From the NCBI GenBank assembly GCA_964480915.1, contig CAYZRS010000007.1, forward strand, positions 76,719-140,718: a stretch of DNA of 64,000 nucleotides, read 5' to 3'. This document shows, piece after piece, positions 43,081-51,600 of this stretch. The notes under the pieces are model-generated. The model saw only the letters and a list, made by a program, of their open reading frames with translations, was not told the origin of the DNA and did not search any database. A program made the translations under genes and the position numbers. Source of the stretch: CAWGCE01 sp964480915. GTDB taxonomy: Bacteria > Planctomycetota > Planctomycetia > Pirellulales > Pirellulaceae. The first letter of the stretch is position 1. Each line of letters begins with the position of its first letter.

Positions 43081-44655
43081 CACCGTGACCTCGCCTTTCG
43101 TCCATTCGCCGTCGATCAGTCGCCAGGCTCCCGTCGCATTGGCGTCTTGCAAAGCGGCGGGCAAGCGATGCGGCCTAACGTTGTCGAAACATTGCAGCAT
43201 CGCAAATCGCAGCATGGAACCGGGCAATCCGACAGCCGTGAACCCGGGATGACCAGTTGCTGGAAAGGGGCCGCCATGATTCATGGCCGCCGTGACCGCG
43301 ACTCCGGTCGGCATTTTGTCATTCAGCAACCGGCCAACACGCTGCCGTAAAGCGGCCGCGATCGGTCGGTAGGCCCCGTCGTCTTGACTGTCGGTCGCAG
43401 AGAAGATGCATCCGGTAAGATTCCCCTCCATGGCCGCTGCAATGGCAGCCGCCTGCTGGACCGACTGCGCGATGACCATCAGGCAGGCATTTCCAAACGC
43501 CTCGGTCTGCAGTTCATGACTATTCGCTAGAAAATCACTCCCTGACACGCGCAATAGTGTATTGGCGTAGCTGTACCCTTGGCCGCCACCCGTCTTGCCA
43601 CCACAGACGACCTGTGCTCCGGCCGCTTGCAGCGACTCAACAGCCCGCCCGAGCCCTTCCCTGCCCGCTGCGGACAGCAGTGTCCCGACAGCGGCCGCTT
43701 GGAATTGATCGGCGACGGAGGCGACGAACTCATCGGCTCCCGGCGATTCCACAAGAATAACAATCCCAGGACTCGTACAGAATTGACCAGTTCCCAGCAA
43801 GCAGCTGCCACTCAACTGAGTCGCAATGTCGGCGCCTCGTTCTTGCAGGGCGCCGGGCAATACGAAGAGCGGGTTGACCGACGAGAGCTCCAAATAGATC
43901 GGCTTGCCAACCGCGTCTGCGGCCGCCTTTAGCTTCAAGCCGGCGTGTCGTGCTCCCGTGTAACCGACGGCGCCAAGCCGAGGGTCCGCGACAAGCCGCT
44001 CACCGTCCGAGTGTTCCGTTCGGTAGAGAAGCTGAACGGTTCCGGACGGCATGCCCGTTGCCTCGGCAGCCGCCTGCGCCTCTTCTGCCAGCAATCGTGT
44101 CGTGCCCGGGTGTGCCGAATTGGCTTTGGCGATCACGGGGTTGCCGGCCGCAATCGCTGCCGCGAAATCGCCCCCGGAGATACTGCCGAACGCCAGCGGA
44201 AAGTTGTTCGGTCCGAAGACAGCGACCGGGCCTATTGCCGCATAACACGACCGGATATTGCTGGCCGTATCAATCGTCGCCATACGCCAACTGCCGGTGC
44301 GGGCCGCCTCGGCAGCCTGCCTCAGTTGGTTGCAAGTCCTTGGCAATTCGACTCCCGCCAATCGAGGTGACAGTGGTAGCGCTGTTTCCAACGCGGCCAG
44401 GGCGCAGATTTCGTCGGAGCGTTCTTCGATGCGGGTCGCGAAGCATTCTAAGAACTTTGCGATCTGTTCGCCGGGTAAATCACGCAGGGCAGCGAACGCC
44501 GCCTGCGCCGCCTCCAGAGCCGCGTCGCAATCGGCCCAGTCGCTGATTGGATACTCACCGTCAATCGGTGCTGCTGCTTGAGGGTCGCTTGCTTGAAACG
44601 TCGCCTTGGCGGACGCGTCTCGCCATTTACCGTCAATTAATACAGGGTATGCCAT
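43072..44655 (-). CDS. hypH: 2,5-dioxovalerate (2-oxoglutarate semialdehyde) dehydrogenase
   Basis: A 527-residue aldehyde dehydrogenase of the KGSADH type. Catalytic Cys293 (GTGQFCTSPG), general base Glu256 (IYLELSSVNP), Asn151 in VFGPNNFPLAFG and Lys177 in VIAKANSAHPGT are all present, as is the KGSADH-specific AMNHGGPFPATGHPGFTAVG near the C-terminus. It oxidises the semialdehyde to 2-oxoglutarate, the last step of hydroxyproline catabolism. The gene is divergent from the epimerase gene across a 126-base promoter region. Confidence 0.93.
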   Translation of the reverse strand: MAYPVLIDGKWRDASAKATFQASDPQAAAPIDGEYPISDWADCDAALEAAQAAFAALRDLPGEQIAKFLECFATRIEERSDEICALAALETALPLSPRLAGVELPRTCNQLRQAAEAARTGSWRMATIDTASNIRSCYAAIGPVAVFGPNNFPLAFGSISGGDFAAAIAAGNPVIAKANSAHPGTTRLLAEEAQAAAEATGMPSGTVQLLYRTEHSDGERLVADPRLGAVGYTGARHAGLKLKAAADAVGKPIYLELSSVNPLFVLPGALQERGADIATQLSGSCLLGTGQFCTSPGIVILVESPGADEFVASVADQFQAAAVGTLLSAAGREGLGRAVESLQAAGAQVVCGGKTGGGQGYSYANTLLRVSGSDFLANSHELQTEAFGNACLMVIAQSVQQAAAIAAAMEGNLTGCIFSATDSQDDGAYRPIAAALRQRVGRLLNDKMPTGVAVTAAMNHGGPFPATGHPGFTAVGLPGSMLRFAMLQCFDNVRPHRLPAALQDANATGAWRLIDGEWTKGEVTVLS

Positions 44656-44683
44656 GAAGGGGCTCCAACGAAAACATAGACGT

Positions 44684-44704
44684 CTGTTATGATCAAGCTA
44701 ACAG
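44684..44704. promoter_or_regulatory. Inverted repeat and extended -10 in the divergent hydroxyproline promoter
   Basis: CTGTTA (44684-44689) and TAACAG (44699-44704) form a 6-base inverted repeat with a 9-base spacer. Overlapping it, TGTTATGAT (44685-44693) is a good extended -10 box reading rightward toward the epimerase. The site lies between the two start codons, so a regulator bound here could control both directions. No regulator gene is in the cluster. Confidence 0.4.
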
Positions 44705-44781
44705 CGTACAACAAGCGTCGACCCGTCGCATCGGGGCGGCAGCCTCGCCCCGCATTAGCAAGAAAACCAGAGACCGACGTC

Positions 44782-45723
44782 ATGCGCGCCGTTCACGTTA
44801 TTGATTCCCACACGGGTGGGGAACCGACGCGAGTCGTCATTGATGGCGGCCCTGATTTGGGGGTCGGATCGTTCGCCGAACAATTTGAGCGGTTCCAGCA
44901 AGAACACGATTCGTTCCGAGCATCCATCGTGAACGAGCCTCGGGGATCCGATGTGTTGGTCGGTGCCCTACTCTGCGAGCCAACCGACGCCTCGTGCACC
45001 GTCGGAGTCATGTTTTTCAATAACCAAGGGTTCCTCGGCATGTGCGGCCACGGCACGATCGGCCTGGTGGCTACGCTTGCTCATCTGGACGCACTGCCAG
45101 TGGGCACGCACCGCATTGAGACGCCGGCCGGCGTTGTAACAGCCACCCTGCACGAGGACGGGACGGTCGATGTCGAGAATGTCGCAAGTTATCGCGCCAG
45201 CAGCGGAATTTCAGTGACTGCGAATGGAAGCACCTTCATCGGTGACGTTGCCTATGGCGGCAATTGGTTCTTCTTAACAAAATCGCCCGTCGAAACAATC
45301 AACGTGGACCGCGCTGCCGAGCTTACCTCGCTGGCGATCAGTATCCGCCAACACTTGGCCGACGCCGGCATCACGGGCCAGGACGGCGCCTTCATCGATC
45401 ACGTGGAATTCTTCACGTCGCCAGGCGATCCGCAGAACGATAGTCGCAATTTTGTTCTTTGTCCTGGCGGGGCCTATGATCGATCACCGTGCGGCACCGG
45501 CACCAGTGCCAAACTGGCCTGCCTGGCAGCCGAAGGGAAACTGCAGCCGGGTGCTGTCTGGCGGCAAGAGAGCATCGTCGGCAGTGTTTTTACGGGCTCT
45601 TACCAATGGTCGGACCAGCCTAACCACATCATCCCCACCATTCGTGGCCGCGCTTTCATTACGAGTGAAGCGACGCTACTGATTGATCCGGCCGATCCGT
45701 TTGCCGCAGGCTTTTCACAATGA
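44782..45723 (+). CDS. hypE: 4-hydroxyproline 2-epimerase (proline racemase family)
   Basis: A 313-residue enzyme that converts trans-4-hydroxy-L-proline to cis-4-hydroxy-D-proline. It starts VHVIDSHTGGEPTRVVI. The two catalytic bases are Cys88 (GMCGHGTIGL) and Cys237 (RSPCGTGTSAKLACL). Both being Cys agrees with racemase/epimerase rather than dehydratase function. ATG 44782 is chosen because the family motif follows at once; an upstream frame from 44689 would cross the promoter. It overlaps the oxidase gene by ATGA. Confidence 0.95.
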   Translation: MRAVHVIDSHTGGEPTRVVIDGGPDLGVGSFAEQFERFQQEHDSFRASIVNEPRGSDVLVGALLCEPTDASCTVGVMFFNNQGFLGMCGHGTIGLVATLAHLDALPVGTHRIETPAGVVTATLHEDGTVDVENVASYRASSGISVTANGSTFIGDVAYGGNWFFLTKSPVETINVDRAAELTSLAISIRQHLADAGITGQDGAFIDHVEFFTSPGDPQNDSRNFVLCPGGAYDRSPCGTGTSAKLACLAAEGKLQPGAVWRQESIVGSVFTGSYQWSDQPNHIIPTIRGRAFITSEATLLIDPADPFAAGFSQ

Positions 45724-46979
45724 GTCACGACACTCCTCAAAGCGTCGCGGTCATCGGCGGCGGTGTTATCGGAGCGATGTCGGCTTGGTACCTGGCAGAC
45801 GCCGGGCTGCGAGTGACGATCATCGATCGCGAGCGGTTCGGCGCGGCGTGCTCGCACGGCAACTGCGGCTACATCTGCCCCAGCCACGTGTTGCCGCTGG
45901 CTCAACCGGGCGCCATTGCAGCGACCCTGCCAAAGCTGCTGAATCGCAACTCGCCGCTGCGGATCAAACCGCGGCTTTCCGCTGGGCTTTATCGCTGGCT
46001 CTACCATTTTTCCCGCCGCTGCAACCAGGCCCACATGATGGAGGCGGCCTCGGCGCGGCACGCCTTGCTGCAGTCTTCCATCGAGCACTACCGTCAACTC
46101 ATTCGCACCGAATCGATCGACTGCCAGTGGCAAGCGCGAGGCCTGCTGTTCGTGTTCGATACGGAGGCGGCTTTCGAACATTATCGTCAGACCGACCAAT
46201 TGCTGACGGAAGAATTCGGCGTCGCGGCGACCGCCTACGATGCCGCGGCGCTCACCGATTTAGAACCCGCTTTGAAGCCAGGGCTGGGGGGTGGTTGGCA
46301 CTACGAAGCGGATTGCCACATTCGCCCCGACCTGCTGATGCAATCGCTGCGGCTAAAGTTGGCAGCTAAGGGCGTCACCATCCTCGAACAGGCGCCCGTC
46401 AGCGGATTTGTCGGTGATCGCCACGGGAGAGCGGCCGCTTTGGTTGCCAGCCAAGCCGTCGAAGCGGATGCCTTTGTCGTGGCGACCGGAGCCATGACGC
46501 CTTTTCTAAATCGGCACCTGGGCTGCCGGATTCCGATTGAGCCTGGCAAAGGGTATTCGGTCACGATGCCGTCGCCCGCTGGAATGCCACGCATCCCGCT
46601 GATTTTCGAAGAGAGCCACGTGGCAGTCACGCCGCTCGGTTCGAGTTTTCGCATCGGTTCGACGATGGAATTCGTCGGCTACGATCGATCGATACCGCCC
46701 CCGCGCATTGAGATGCTACGTTCGGCTGCCGAGCAATACCTACACGATCCGCACTGTGATCCGATCGAGTCGCAGTGGTACGGCTGGCGTCCCATGACTT
46801 GGGATGGCAAACCGATCATCGATCGCAGCCCGAAATATCAAAACGTCTGGATCGCGGCCGGCCATAGCATGCTGGGACTGAGCATGGCCGCCGGAACGGG
46901 CAAGTTGGTGCAAGAGCTCGTGTGCAACGAGCCGCCCCATTTGGACGTCGCGCCATTCTCCGTCTCCCGCTTTGGATGA
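45720..46979 (+). CDS. hypO: D-hydroxyproline dehydrogenase/oxidase (FAD-dependent, DadA-like)
   Basis: A 419-residue FAD enzyme of the D-amino-acid oxidase family. The dinucleotide motif is VAVIGGGVIGAMSAWYLADAG, followed by GAACSHGNCGYICPSH. The C-terminal FAD site ends YGWRPMTWDGKPIIDRSP and IAAGHSMLGLSMAAGTG. It should oxidise cis-4-hydroxy-D-proline to pyrroline-4-hydroxy-2-carboxylate. The four-base overlap with the epimerase gene gives strong support. A simple D-amino-acid dehydrogenase role is the alternative. Confidence 0.92.
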   Translation: MSHDTPQSVAVIGGGVIGAMSAWYLADAGLRVTIIDRERFGAACSHGNCGYICPSHVLPLAQPGAIAATLPKLLNRNSPLRIKPRLSAGLYRWLYHFSRRCNQAHMMEAASARHALLQSSIEHYRQLIRTESIDCQWQARGLLFVFDTEAAFEHYRQTDQLLTEEFGVAATAYDAAALTDLEPALKPGLGGGWHYEADCHIRPDLLMQSLRLKLAAKGVTILEQAPVSGFVGDRHGRAAALVASQAVEADAFVVATGAMTPFLNRHLGCRIPIEPGKGYSVTMPSPAGMPRIPLIFEESHVAVTPLGSSFRIGSTMEFVGYDRSIPPPRIEMLRSAAEQYLHDPHCDPIESQWYGWRPMTWDGKPIIDRSPKYQNVWIAAGHSMLGLSMAAGTGKLVQELVCNEPPHLDVAPFSVSRFG

Positions 46980-46990
46980 CCGCCACCAAA

Positions 46991-47017
46991 GTCGCCTTTC
47001 GCTCCGTGATAGGCGAC
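46991..47017. terminator. Weak hairpin between convergent genes
   Basis: GTCGCCT (46991-46997) pairs with AGGCGAC (47011-47017) over seven bases, between the ends of hypO and pyrF. There is no T-run on either strand, so its action as terminator is uncertain. Confidence 0.3.
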
Positions 47018-47026
47018 CTAACGAGC

Positions 47027-47938
47027 CTAGCTGACTTCCGACAGCTCTTGGATCATCTTTCTGGTAGCCGCTTCCACCGACGCTTGCCAATTCCCCTGTT
47101 GCGCCTTGGCCTCATACTCAGGCGCTTGATGTGCAAAGATGATGGCCCGCGAGCTATTCACGACAGCCCCCAAGCCGTTGGCATCAAACGCACCGGCCAC
47201 ATCTTTCGCCGTCCCGCCCTGACTGCCGAACCCCGGTACGAGGAACCAAGAATGGGGCATCCGCGCGCGCAGTTCACTCAACTGTTCTGGATAGGTCGCC
47301 CCGACGACCGCACCCATGACGCCGTAGCCACATTCGCCCGCCGTCGCGGTCGAAAACCGTTCGACCTGCTCGGCAACTCGTTGATACATTGGCACGCCAT
47401 CGACCACGACATCTTGGAACATGCCTCCGCCCGGGTTTGACGTCTTCACGAGCGTAAACAGGCCGGCGCCGCGCTCCGCCGCCACATCAACGAACGGCTG
47501 TAAACTGTCGTCTCCAAGGTACGGATTGATCGTCAGCGCATCGCCGGTCCAGGCACTGTTTCGCCCCAAATAGGCGTCAGCATAAGCCTTGGCCGTCGAC
47601 CCGATGTCGTTTCGCTTGCCATCCAGCAGGACCAACAGCCCCGCTTGCCGCGCATGTCGAATCACTTTCTTCAGCGCCCGCATACCGGCCGGACCGAGCT
47701 GTTCGAAGAACGCCATCTGCGGCTTCACAATCGGCACTAAATCGGCGACCGTGTCGATGATGTCGGTGCAAAATGTGCGATAGGCCTGCGCCACCGCGTC
47801 CGTTTCGTCGCACCAACTGAGTGGCAGTAACCCCTTGGGCAACGACTGTTTGCGAGGATCAAGTCCCACGCAGACCGCATTGCCTTTCGTTTTGATGGCT
47901 TGCGTCAGTCGATCGAAAAAGTAAGCTTCAGCTTCCAT
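47027..47938 (-). CDS. pyrF: Orotidine 5-prime-phosphate decarboxylase (type 2)
   Basis: Last step of UMP synthesis. The 303-residue length and sequence are of the longer type 2 class. NAVCVGLDPRKQSLPKGL starts the barrel, IVKPQMAFFEQLG holds the first Lys, LLVLLDGKRNDIGSTAKAYA contains the Asp-Lys-Asp catalytic group, and GAVVNSSRAIIFAH is the phosphate site. ATG 47938 is preferred because GAGGGG precedes it by seven bases; the longer frame to 48091 enters the dehydrogenase gene. It probably forms an operon with the D-2-hydroxyacid dehydrogenase gene. Confidence 0.95.
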   Translation of the reverse strand: MEAEAYFFDRLTQAIKTKGNAVCVGLDPRKQSLPKGLLPLSWCDETDAVAQAYRTFCTDIIDTVADLVPIVKPQMAFFEQLGPAGMRALKKVIRHARQAGLLVLLDGKRNDIGSTAKAYADAYLGRNSAWTGDALTINPYLGDDSLQPFVDVAAERGAGLFTLVKTSNPGGGMFQDVVVDGVPMYQRVAEQVERFSTATAGECGYGVMGAVVGATYPEQLSELRARMPHSWFLVPGFGSQGGTAKDVAGAFDANGLGAVVNSSRAIIFAHQAPEYEAKAQQGNWQASVEAATRKMIQELSEVS

Positions 47939-47967
47939 GTTTACCCCTCTGCCCTTGCCGAATTGTT

Positions 47968-48945
47968 TTAGGAATTGACCACATTGTCCGGCTTGCCCGC
48001 CAACAAGGACTGCACGTTCGTTACCAATACTTGCATCAGACGTTCTCGAGCCGCACGCGTCGCCCAAGCGACGTGCGGCGTCACAAAGCATTTATCGAGA
48101 TTCGTGAGCGGATGATCAAGCGGTGGCGGTTCCGATTCGAGCACGTCCAAACCGGCCCCCGCGATGCCTCCGTTGGCTAGTGTCGCTGCCAGAGCGGCCG
48201 AATCGATGAGTGGCCCGCGGCCGGTATTGATCAAGTAGGCCGTCCGCTTCATCGTCGCCAGCGATTCTGCATTGATCAAATGTCGCGTTGCCTCGGTGAG
48301 CGGACAGTGCAGCGACACGACGTCCGCTTCGCGCAGCAGCCTGGCCAGATCGACCAGCTCGACCGCCGCCAATTCTGGGTGTGCCGTCACGTCCAGGGGA
48401 GTTCGTTTCGTGGCCAGCACTTGCATGCCGAAAGCCAGGGCGATCCGGGCCACGGCCCGACCGATCCGCCCCAGGCCGACAATTCCGAGTGTCTGCCCCG
48501 CCAGTTCGACTTGCGGATGATCCCAAAAACACCAATCGGGCCCGGCCGCCCATTTTCCAGTGCGAACGGCGGCTGCATGATCGCTGGCTCGATTGGCCAA
48601 GTTCAGCAGATGCGAAAACACCAGTTGGGCGACCGATTCGGTACTGTAGGCCGGTACATTTTGCACAACGACGCCACACTCCTGCGCCACATCGACATCG
48701 ACGATATCGTAACCGGTCGCCATCACCGCCACGCTTCGAAGCCCCTCCAGCTGCCGTAGCAAGTCGGCTCGAATCGGCACTTTGTTCGTAACGATCACCG
48801 TCGCCCCGCGGGAACGTTCCGCCACGACACTCGGCTCAGACCGATCGAACACTTCCAGCGTGCCCAGCCGCCCCAGCGAATCCCAAGACAAATCGCCCGG
48901 ATTTGCCGCATACCCGTCTAGTACCACAATTTTTGGTGAGCTCAC
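47968..48945 (-). CDS. D-2-hydroxyacid dehydrogenase (NAD-dependent)
   Basis: A 325-residue protein of the D-isomer-specific dehydrogenase family. The NAD-binding Rossmann motif is LGIVGLGRIGRAVARIALAFG. The catalytic Arg lies in LINTGRGPLID, the Glu in GLDVLESEPPP and the His in VTPHVAWATRAAR. It may reduce hydroxypyruvate or glyoxylate, as in glycerate dehydrogenases, but the substrate is not certain. GTG 48945 has GGGAG nine bases upstream and is used over GTG 48960. Confidence 0.92.
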   Translation of the reverse strand: MSSPKIVVLDGYAANPGDLSWDSLGRLGTLEVFDRSEPSVVAERSRGATVIVTNKVPIRADLLRQLEGLRSVAVMATGYDIVDVDVAQECGVVVQNVPAYSTESVAQLVFSHLLNLANRASDHAAAVRTGKWAAGPDWCFWDHPQVELAGQTLGIVGLGRIGRAVARIALAFGMQVLATKRTPLDVTAHPELAAVELVDLARLLREADVVSLHCPLTEATRHLINAESLATMKRTAYLINTGRGPLIDSAALAATLANGGIAGAGLDVLESEPPPLDHPLTNLDKCFVTPHVAWATRAARERLMQVLVTNVQSLLAGKPDNVVNS

Positions 48946-49113
48946 CCAACCGTCTCCCACGAATAACCGGCAGAAGTCGCCGCCCCGGATGCCACCATCC
49001 GCACGCGCCCTTGTCGGTTCGTAAGATTACGTGAGAATGGAGCCTTGGGTAATGGCCCTGGCAGTTCGAACCGTGCGACTGGCACCGACTCGAACCCCGG
49101 ATCAGGACTCCAT

Positions 49114-49187
49114 CGGAGCGTGGCTCAGCTTGGTAGAGCGCTACACTGGGGGTGTAGAGGTCGCAGGTTCAAATCCTGTCGCTCCGA
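49114..49187 (+). tRNA. tRNA-Pro (anticodon GGG)
   Basis: A 74-base cloverleaf without encoded CCA. The acceptor arms CGGAGCG (49114-49120) and CGCTCCG (49180-49186) pair fully, with discriminator A at 49187. The anticodon stem CTACA/TGTAG (49141-49145, 49153-49157) encloses the loop CTGGGGG. T33 is at 49147 and the anticodon GGG at 49148-49150. The T-arm GCAGG-TTCAAAT-CCTGT is complete. Confidence 0.97.
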
Positions 49188-49707
49188 CTGGTTTTTAAGG
49201 CGTCGTTTGAGTTTCTGACGACAGCTTCGTGCTCCCAGAAAACAAACGTGTCAGCGGGCGCCGTAGATACTTCAACGCAGCCCAGGGTCTGGTCCATTTT
49301 TCGGCCAGTTCTGTCCGACTCAACCGACAAATTTCGCCCGAAAACATGGACCTGACCCTCTCCGTTCGCTAAGCACAACAGTGTTCGGCATCATTCGGGC
49401 CGTGAGCGTTTAACCGGTAGCCGCCGGCGCCCGCGTTTCTGACGGCGTTCATCTGCACACGTGCGCCTGCGGCTGACGGTTAAACGAGCAGCACACCCAC
49501 GCCGGCCAGGAATGCCCTGCTGTCTGCAGCCCACGCTAATACTCCTGGCCAGCAATCGTCGTTGAGCTCACTTGTTTGTGGCTGACTGAGGCTTCATCGA
49601 ATGCCATGCCGCAGCGTCGCGGCAAGTTCTGTGGCCAGATGAGAATGGCGCGGATAGAATCTCGTTCACTGAATCAACATCTGGTTCCGGCTTGAAGGTT
49701 GTGAACA
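49188..49707. other. Intergenic stretch downstream of tRNA-Pro with a long inverted repeat
   Basis: No convincing gene. A minus-strand reading frame overlapping the tRNA 3-prime end is rejected. The inverted repeat at 49408-49485 is the main feature. The last 100 bases lead into the methyltransferase-like gene. Confidence 0.45.
49408..49485. repeat. Long imperfect inverted repeat (possible dispersed planctomycete element)
   Basis: The left arm (49408-49430) begins GTTTAACCGGTAGCCGCC, and the right arm (49463-49485) reads as its reverse complement with 20 of 23 positions matching. The spacer is 32 bases and contains another small stem (GCACACGTGC). The transcript would fold into one strong GC-rich hairpin. 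A related arm fragment lies at 6157-6178 and possibly at 40371-40391, suggesting a small repeat family. Confidence 0.6.
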
Positions 49708-50586
49708 ATGAAGCTGCGTGACTACATCAACAGATCGTTCCTTGCCGGCACTTCCGTACTGTCTCGCAGGACACACGCCGCTGATTTAGATCGATTCTTT
49801 AGCCTCATGAACCCGCTGTCCACCAATCACGATCTAATTCGAATCGGCAGCGAAGCAGATGGTGGCTACCTCATTCCTGATGACCTCGCCGGGATCGAGG
49901 CGCTCTTCTCGCCTGGCGTTGACGTGATGTCTGACTTTGAATCGCAACTGGCGACGATGGGAATCGATTGTTTTCTGGCTGACTATTCGGTGGAGCAGCC
50001 TCCCATCGCTCATCCGAAGTTCCATTTCGAAAAGAAGTTCTTGGGGCTCGACAACGATGGGTTGTTTACCACCTTAGAAGCGTGGATTCAGCGAAACGCC
50101 GCGGGCAGGGGTGACATGCTGCTCCAAATGGACATTGAGGGGGCCGAGTATCGCGTCCTCCTGGATGCCGATCGGGCGACCCTGCGGAAATTCCGGATTC
50201 TGGTCATCGAGTTTCATGAACTGCAGGAACTCTGGCAACAACGAGGCCTGGACCTCATCGAATCGACATTTCACAAGCTGCTCAAAGATTTTGAAATGGT
50301 CCACATCCACCCCAACAACAAGGCACGAATCATTCGCCGTGGCAACGTTGCGATCCCGCCCTTGTTGGAGGTCACTTTCTTGCGCAAAGATCGCATCGAT
50401 TCGGCCCAGCGCACAACGACGTTTCCCCACCCACTTGATCGTCAGAATGTTGATAACAAGCCAGATTTCACGCTCCCCGACTGTTGGTATCGAGGAGCTC
50501 GCCTGCCTAGTACGGGGCGGGCTGAAGCGAGGCCACCCATCTCAAAAGCGCCCATCTCCAAGGCGGCAGCTGCACAGCATAGGTAA
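49708..50586 (+). CDS. Methyltransferase-like protein (METTL24/FkbM-related)
   Basis: A 292-residue protein. The region GSEADGGYLIPDDLAGIEALFSPGV, then DFESQLATMGIDCFLADYSV and GDMLLQMDIEGAEYRVLLDA fit the SAM-binding methyltransferase family that includes METTL24-like and FkbM proteins. LRKFRILVIEFHELQELW follows as in the family. The last 40 residues look unrelated, with a duplicated ISKAPISKA, and run toward the dockerin relic, so the true C-terminus may have been altered. The substrate may be a surface glycan. It stands alone. Confidence 0.75.
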   Translation: MKLRDYINRSFLAGTSVLSRRTHAADLDRFFSLMNPLSTNHDLIRIGSEADGGYLIPDDLAGIEALFSPGVDVMSDFESQLATMGIDCFLADYSVEQPPIAHPKFHFEKKFLGLDNDGLFTTLEAWIQRNAAGRGDMLLQMDIEGAEYRVLLDADRATLRKFRILVIEFHELQELWQQRGLDLIESTFHKLLKDFEMVHIHPNNKARIIRRGNVAIPPLLEVTFLRKDRIDSAQRTTTFPHPLDRQNVDNKPDFTLPDCWYRGARLPSTGRAEARPPISKAPISKAAAAQHR

Positions 50587-50631
50587 GAGTTTCTCTGTCG
50601 ATCCTGCCCCTCCGTCCCATGCAGTGGATGG

Positions 50632-50979
50632 GTGTCAACTTCTGGCCCCGCCGGTTGGTGTGCTGGCGATTTCAATGCCGATGGCGTGACCGACAGTCAG
50701 GACTTTGTGATTTGGAATCGTGAGAAGTTTAGCGAGTCTGAGCTGGTCCATTCCGTCCCTCCGCCAGCGTGCGTGGCCGGATTGCTGTTCCTATGCTCGT
50801 TGTCCTCAGGCGAAGGCGGGGAATCAACGCGGCGGGGTTACAGATCACGTCCATTTAGATGGGCCACTTCCATCCAAATTCCAAGCGGCACCCCGATGTC
50901 GGGGAGCCGCCCAGATGGATTGTCCTTCGCCCCACTGATGCGCCGCCGCGGCAAGCCTGGCCCAAATCACATCGAATGA
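50632..50979 (+). pseudogene. Relic of a dockerin/PEP-CTERM gene
   Basis: The frame begins SGPAGWCAGDFNADGVTDSQDFVIWNREKF, a close match to the last dockerin-like loop of the genes at 12615 and 14299 (TPAWCSGDFNADGVVNGADYVLW). SVPPPACVAGLLFLCSLSSG then recalls the VPEP and hydrophobic tail. No upstream body, signal peptide or first loop exists, and the frame continues into unrelated sequence for 60 codons. It is therefore a decayed 3-prime end left behind by deletion or rearrangement. Confidence 0.65.
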
Positions 50980-51006
50980 CTGGTTTTCCTCGCGGCGTCC
51001 GCCCTG

Positions 51007-51600
51007 TTATTCCATTTCACTGACGACGGCTCGGAAGACTTCGTTGTCACGAACAGCATCAAAGTCGGAATCGTTCTCGACTTGCCCGACGTCGTCAAAG
51101 CCGAGTTCGACCGCTTCCCGCAATAGCTTGCTCGCCTCATCGGCCTGTCCGTCGACACCGGCACAGCAGGCTTCGTTGTAGATCGCATTGACGAACAGCG
51201 CCTCTTCTTGGTCCGACATCGATTTTTTCGATGCTTTTAGTGTTCGCATCAGCTCGGCCGCCCGACGTAGCGGTACGTTGGCCGCCTTGCGATCATCGCT
51301 CGCCATTTCGACTCCGTATCTCGTGTAGCCATTCGCCGCCACGGCCAGCAGCGTGGCATTCTTTGGGTCTTGCTTGATCGCGGTTTCCAGCAGCTCGAGC
51401 GCTTCCTTCATGTCACCGCCGACGAACTTTTCCTGAGCGTCGCTCATCACCTTGTCGATGTCGACTGCTTCCGCGGTTGCCGTTGCTTCCGCGGCAGCAT
51501 CTGCCGTCGCTGCCTCTTGCGCCGCGAGTGGTTGCACGCCACAAGTACAAAGCACCAAACTGGTCATCACCCAAAACAAGAACTCGGAGGGATTCTTCAT
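51007..51600 (-). CDS. Exported TPR-like protein
   Basis: A 197-residue protein with signal peptide (FLFWVMTSLVLCTCGVQPLAAQ) and an Ala/Thr/Glu-rich linker. Helical repeats resembling tetratricopeptide motifs follow (AQEKFVGGDMKEALELLETAIKQDP, NEACCAGVDGQADEASKLLREAVELG). The last repeat, FDAVRDNEVFRAVVSE, is common in planctomycete periplasmic TPR proteins. It probably mediates protein contacts outside the cytoplasm. It stands alone, with no clear partner. Confidence 0.8.
   Translation of the reverse strand: MKNPSEFLFWVMTSLVLCTCGVQPLAAQEAATADAAAEATATAEAVDIDKVMSDAQEKFVGGDMKEALELLETAIKQDPKNATLLAVAANGYTRYGVEMASDDRKAANVPLRRAAELMRTLKASKKSMSDQEEALFVNAIYNEACCAGVDGQADEASKLLREAVELGFDDVGQVENDSDFDAVRDNEVFRAVVSEME

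Noticed and set aside
47939..48091. Longer N-terminus of PyrF
   Set aside because: It overlaps the D-2-hydroxyacid dehydrogenase gene, whereas ATG 47938 has a strong ribosome site.
49169..49378. Minus-strand reading frame of 69 codons overlapping the tRNA end
   Set aside because: It overlaps the tRNA-Pro 3-prime end, has no ribosome site and no recognisable composition.
49114..51000. Integrated element using tRNA-Pro as attachment site
   Set aside because: No integrase gene and no repeat of the tRNA 3-prime end were found by eye in the window; the interval only shows relic sequence.
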